In this document: positions 63,701 through 64,000 of the stretch, piece by piece
Layout: every line of letters begins with the position of its first letter
Position numbering within the stretch: the stretch's first letter is position 1
Assembly (NCBI RefSeq): GCF_011927635.1
Contig: NZ_JAATJB010000007.1
Location: 1-64,000, forward strand
Reading direction: 5' to 3'
Length of the DNA: 64,000 nt
Source of the DNA: Sphingomonas trueperi
GTDB taxonomy: Bacteria > Pseudomonadota > Alphaproteobacteria > Sphingomonadales > Sphingomonadaceae
Translations under genes and position numbers: made by a program
The notes under the pieces: model-generated
What the model was told of the DNA's origin: nothing
Databases searched by the model: none
Seen by the model: the letters and a program-made list of their open reading frames with translations, nothing else

Positions 63701-64000
63701 GAACGGCTCGATGTTGACGCTGAACCGCGCGAGGTGCTGGTTGATCTCGTTGAATCCCAGCTCGCGGCGCAGATCCTCGTAGCGGAATTGCTGGTGCCGC
63801 AACGCGCTCTGCAGCACCCGGCGGGACTGGGTGAGCAGCTCGACGAAGCTGGTCTCGCGCACCGGCCGGAAGCGCAGCGCGACCACGTTGGCGACCAGGC
63901 CGGGCACCTGGCGCAGGGTACGGCTGCCGCGCCCGGTCATCGGCATGCCAACGACGAAATCCTCCTTGCCGGTCATGCGGAACAGATAGGCGGCGAGCAT
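60779..64000 (-). CDS. NRPS terminal module C-A(Gly)-T-TE, partial
   Basis: This frame runs off the right edge, so the N-terminus is missing. The 1073 residues seen contain the end of a condensation domain (to about 190), an adenylation domain (about 205-690, with YTSGTTGRPKG and NLYGPTETTIW), a carrier domain with Ser742 (DLGGDSLSA) and a thioesterase with Ser872 (GWSMGG). The specificity residues read off the A domain are D396, I397, L400, Q439, L463, G465, L487, I495, W496 and K685, that is DILQLGLIWK, the published glycine code. The module should add glycine and release the product. The glycosyltransferase gene follows. Confidence 0.92.
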   Translation of the reverse strand: MLAAYLFRMTGKEDFVVGMPMTGRGSRTLRQVPGLVANVVALRFRPVRETSFVELLTQSRRVLQSALRHQQFRYEDLRRELGFNEINQHLARFSVNIEPFDYALRFGGATARSHNLSNGAMEDLTVFLFDRQDGEGIRMDFDANPGLYTHEELDAHLARVERLMSAVLADPEVALVAHDLIGGDERQRWAAQVRAAERAWPADDAPALVRRKAADRPDAPAVIDTAGALSYRVLGADVEALRRQLAAAGVGPGHLVAVVLPRDRRLVTALLAIAESGAAWLPLNGHGPVDRLHAILEDARPSLVLCDADMDLPIAVPRLVLARAGAAGVLHGGDADPAPRVPAGTAYVTYTSGTTGRPKGVVVSHANLRNLLLSMREILSVAPDERLLAITTVTFDIAVLELLLPLVAGGTVVVATREEAGDPKRLAEAIARHGVTALQATPTMWQAILGAGQGEALRGLLLLTGGEVLSGQLAERLLGLGRAVFNLYGPTETTIWSTAQQIGTADLVLPAIGRPLANTQLHVVDTYGIQLPDGTIGELAIGGDGVATGYLGQPALTAERFPPDRFTDAAGARLYRTGDRAVRDADGVVRTLGRNDDQVKIKGVRAEPAEIESALLRLSGIEQAAVVLERGDEGAMLVAYLVAGEGHLPAEPAKLRRALSTMLLPQVIPSRFHYLDALPRTPNGKLDRRALPRPGKQDVIESAASAQPRTPTEIMLAQIWRSVLGVEEIGIHDNFFDLGGDSLSAVHLVTALADLGADLSIGHLFTEPTIAGLAPLFDGSAQGSGFLDLMLPLRSEGDAAPLFCLHPVLGVGWSFATLAPHLPQRHPVYALQDIGLLQGEARPASIEALVEIYLEQIRAVQPAGPYHLIGWSMGGLIAHGIASRLRSAGEDVALLALLDSYPFLGTEADPEDMEEIVLIRAAMDFLQLQPAQGAPMPETADALVELIAAAIDMGALPATLGQEIGDVPAFIDRLRAVTLYNLGLARRYRPGHADTDALFLRAALRGGDGAGAVIRDSPTVWGSHLAGTLAIHEVDCRHQDMMLPAHAARIGGILTRHLDALAQDSALVAVERP

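Noticed and set aside
1..64000. CRISPR arrays, insertion sequences and rRNA
   Set aside because: No regular repeats, transposase genes or rRNA signatures were seen anywhere.

Overview
The window looks like a chromosomal segment of a GC-rich alphaproteobacterium, most likely a sphingomonad (Sphingomonas or a relative). The grounds are high GC, two large TonB-dependent receptors with 'EIIVTG' boxes, a catabolic gene content typical of Sphingomonadaceae (AtuA-like proteins, tannase, GH3 glucosidase, CYP153-like P450), and many overlapping stop/start codons. No rRNA, tRNA or CRISPR array was recognised.

Positions 1-20400 are a nutrient-scavenging region. A decayed tyrosine-integrase fragment (150-425) is followed by a six-gene minus-strand operon (9058 to 435): CitMHS transporter, AtuA-like protein, AtuA C-terminal-domain protein, alpha/beta hydrolase, tannase/feruloyl esterase and GH3 beta-glucosidase. 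Two TonB receptors (9367-12156 and 13465-16332), two LysR regulators, a type-B carboxylesterase and an NTF2/SDR pair complete it. The set suggests uptake and hydrolysis of glycosylated or esterified plant compounds, but the substrate is not proven.

Positions 20400-38000 are a mosaic of stress, redox and regulatory genes. There are three Ohr/OsmC peroxidase paralogues; one has its own OhrR and a striking 32-bp dyad operator, and one lacks the second catalytic cysteine. The region also holds a CYP153-like P450, a GMC oxidoreductase, a BenE transporter, an OmpR-type regulator with a degenerate receiver, a secreted HExxH protein, a DUF418 membrane protein, a possible small RNA, and a NarL-type regulator whose kinase is reduced to a fragment.

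Positions 38436-57849 hold the most interesting system, which I read as an undescribed ribosomally made, heavily modified peptide (RiPP) cluster. A ten-gene plus-strand operon (38436-51342) encodes an arginase-family enzyme with an extra N-terminal domain, an unrecognised protein, a squalene-cyclase-like toroid, two PhyH and two JmjC/cupin oxygenases, a LanM lanthipeptide synthetase with a Cys-Cys-Cys zinc site, an S41 peptidase homologue and a third PhyH oxygenase. Facing it on the minus strand are an FAD-linked oxidase and a cobalamin-type radical SAM enzyme (coupled), then a 95-residue protein, two short unannotated precursor peptides and an S12 serine hydrolase behind their own strong promoter. 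The precursors share a leader ending ELTDEQLLQMAEG and a core SCSWGANC, and differ only in the tail (NKGC or RG). The predicted logic is dehydration and thioether formation by LanM, C-methylation or epimerisation by radical SAM, hydroxylations by up to five 2-oxoglutarate oxygenases, and possibly Arg-to-ornithine conversion by the arginase. No transporter for the product is visible.

Positions 58685-64000 contain a LuxR-type regulator with a conserved acyl-homoserine-lactone pocket but no LuxI, a GT1 glycosyltransferase, and the last module of an NRPS (C-A-T-TE) whose A domain carries a glycine code. The NRPS runs off the right edge.
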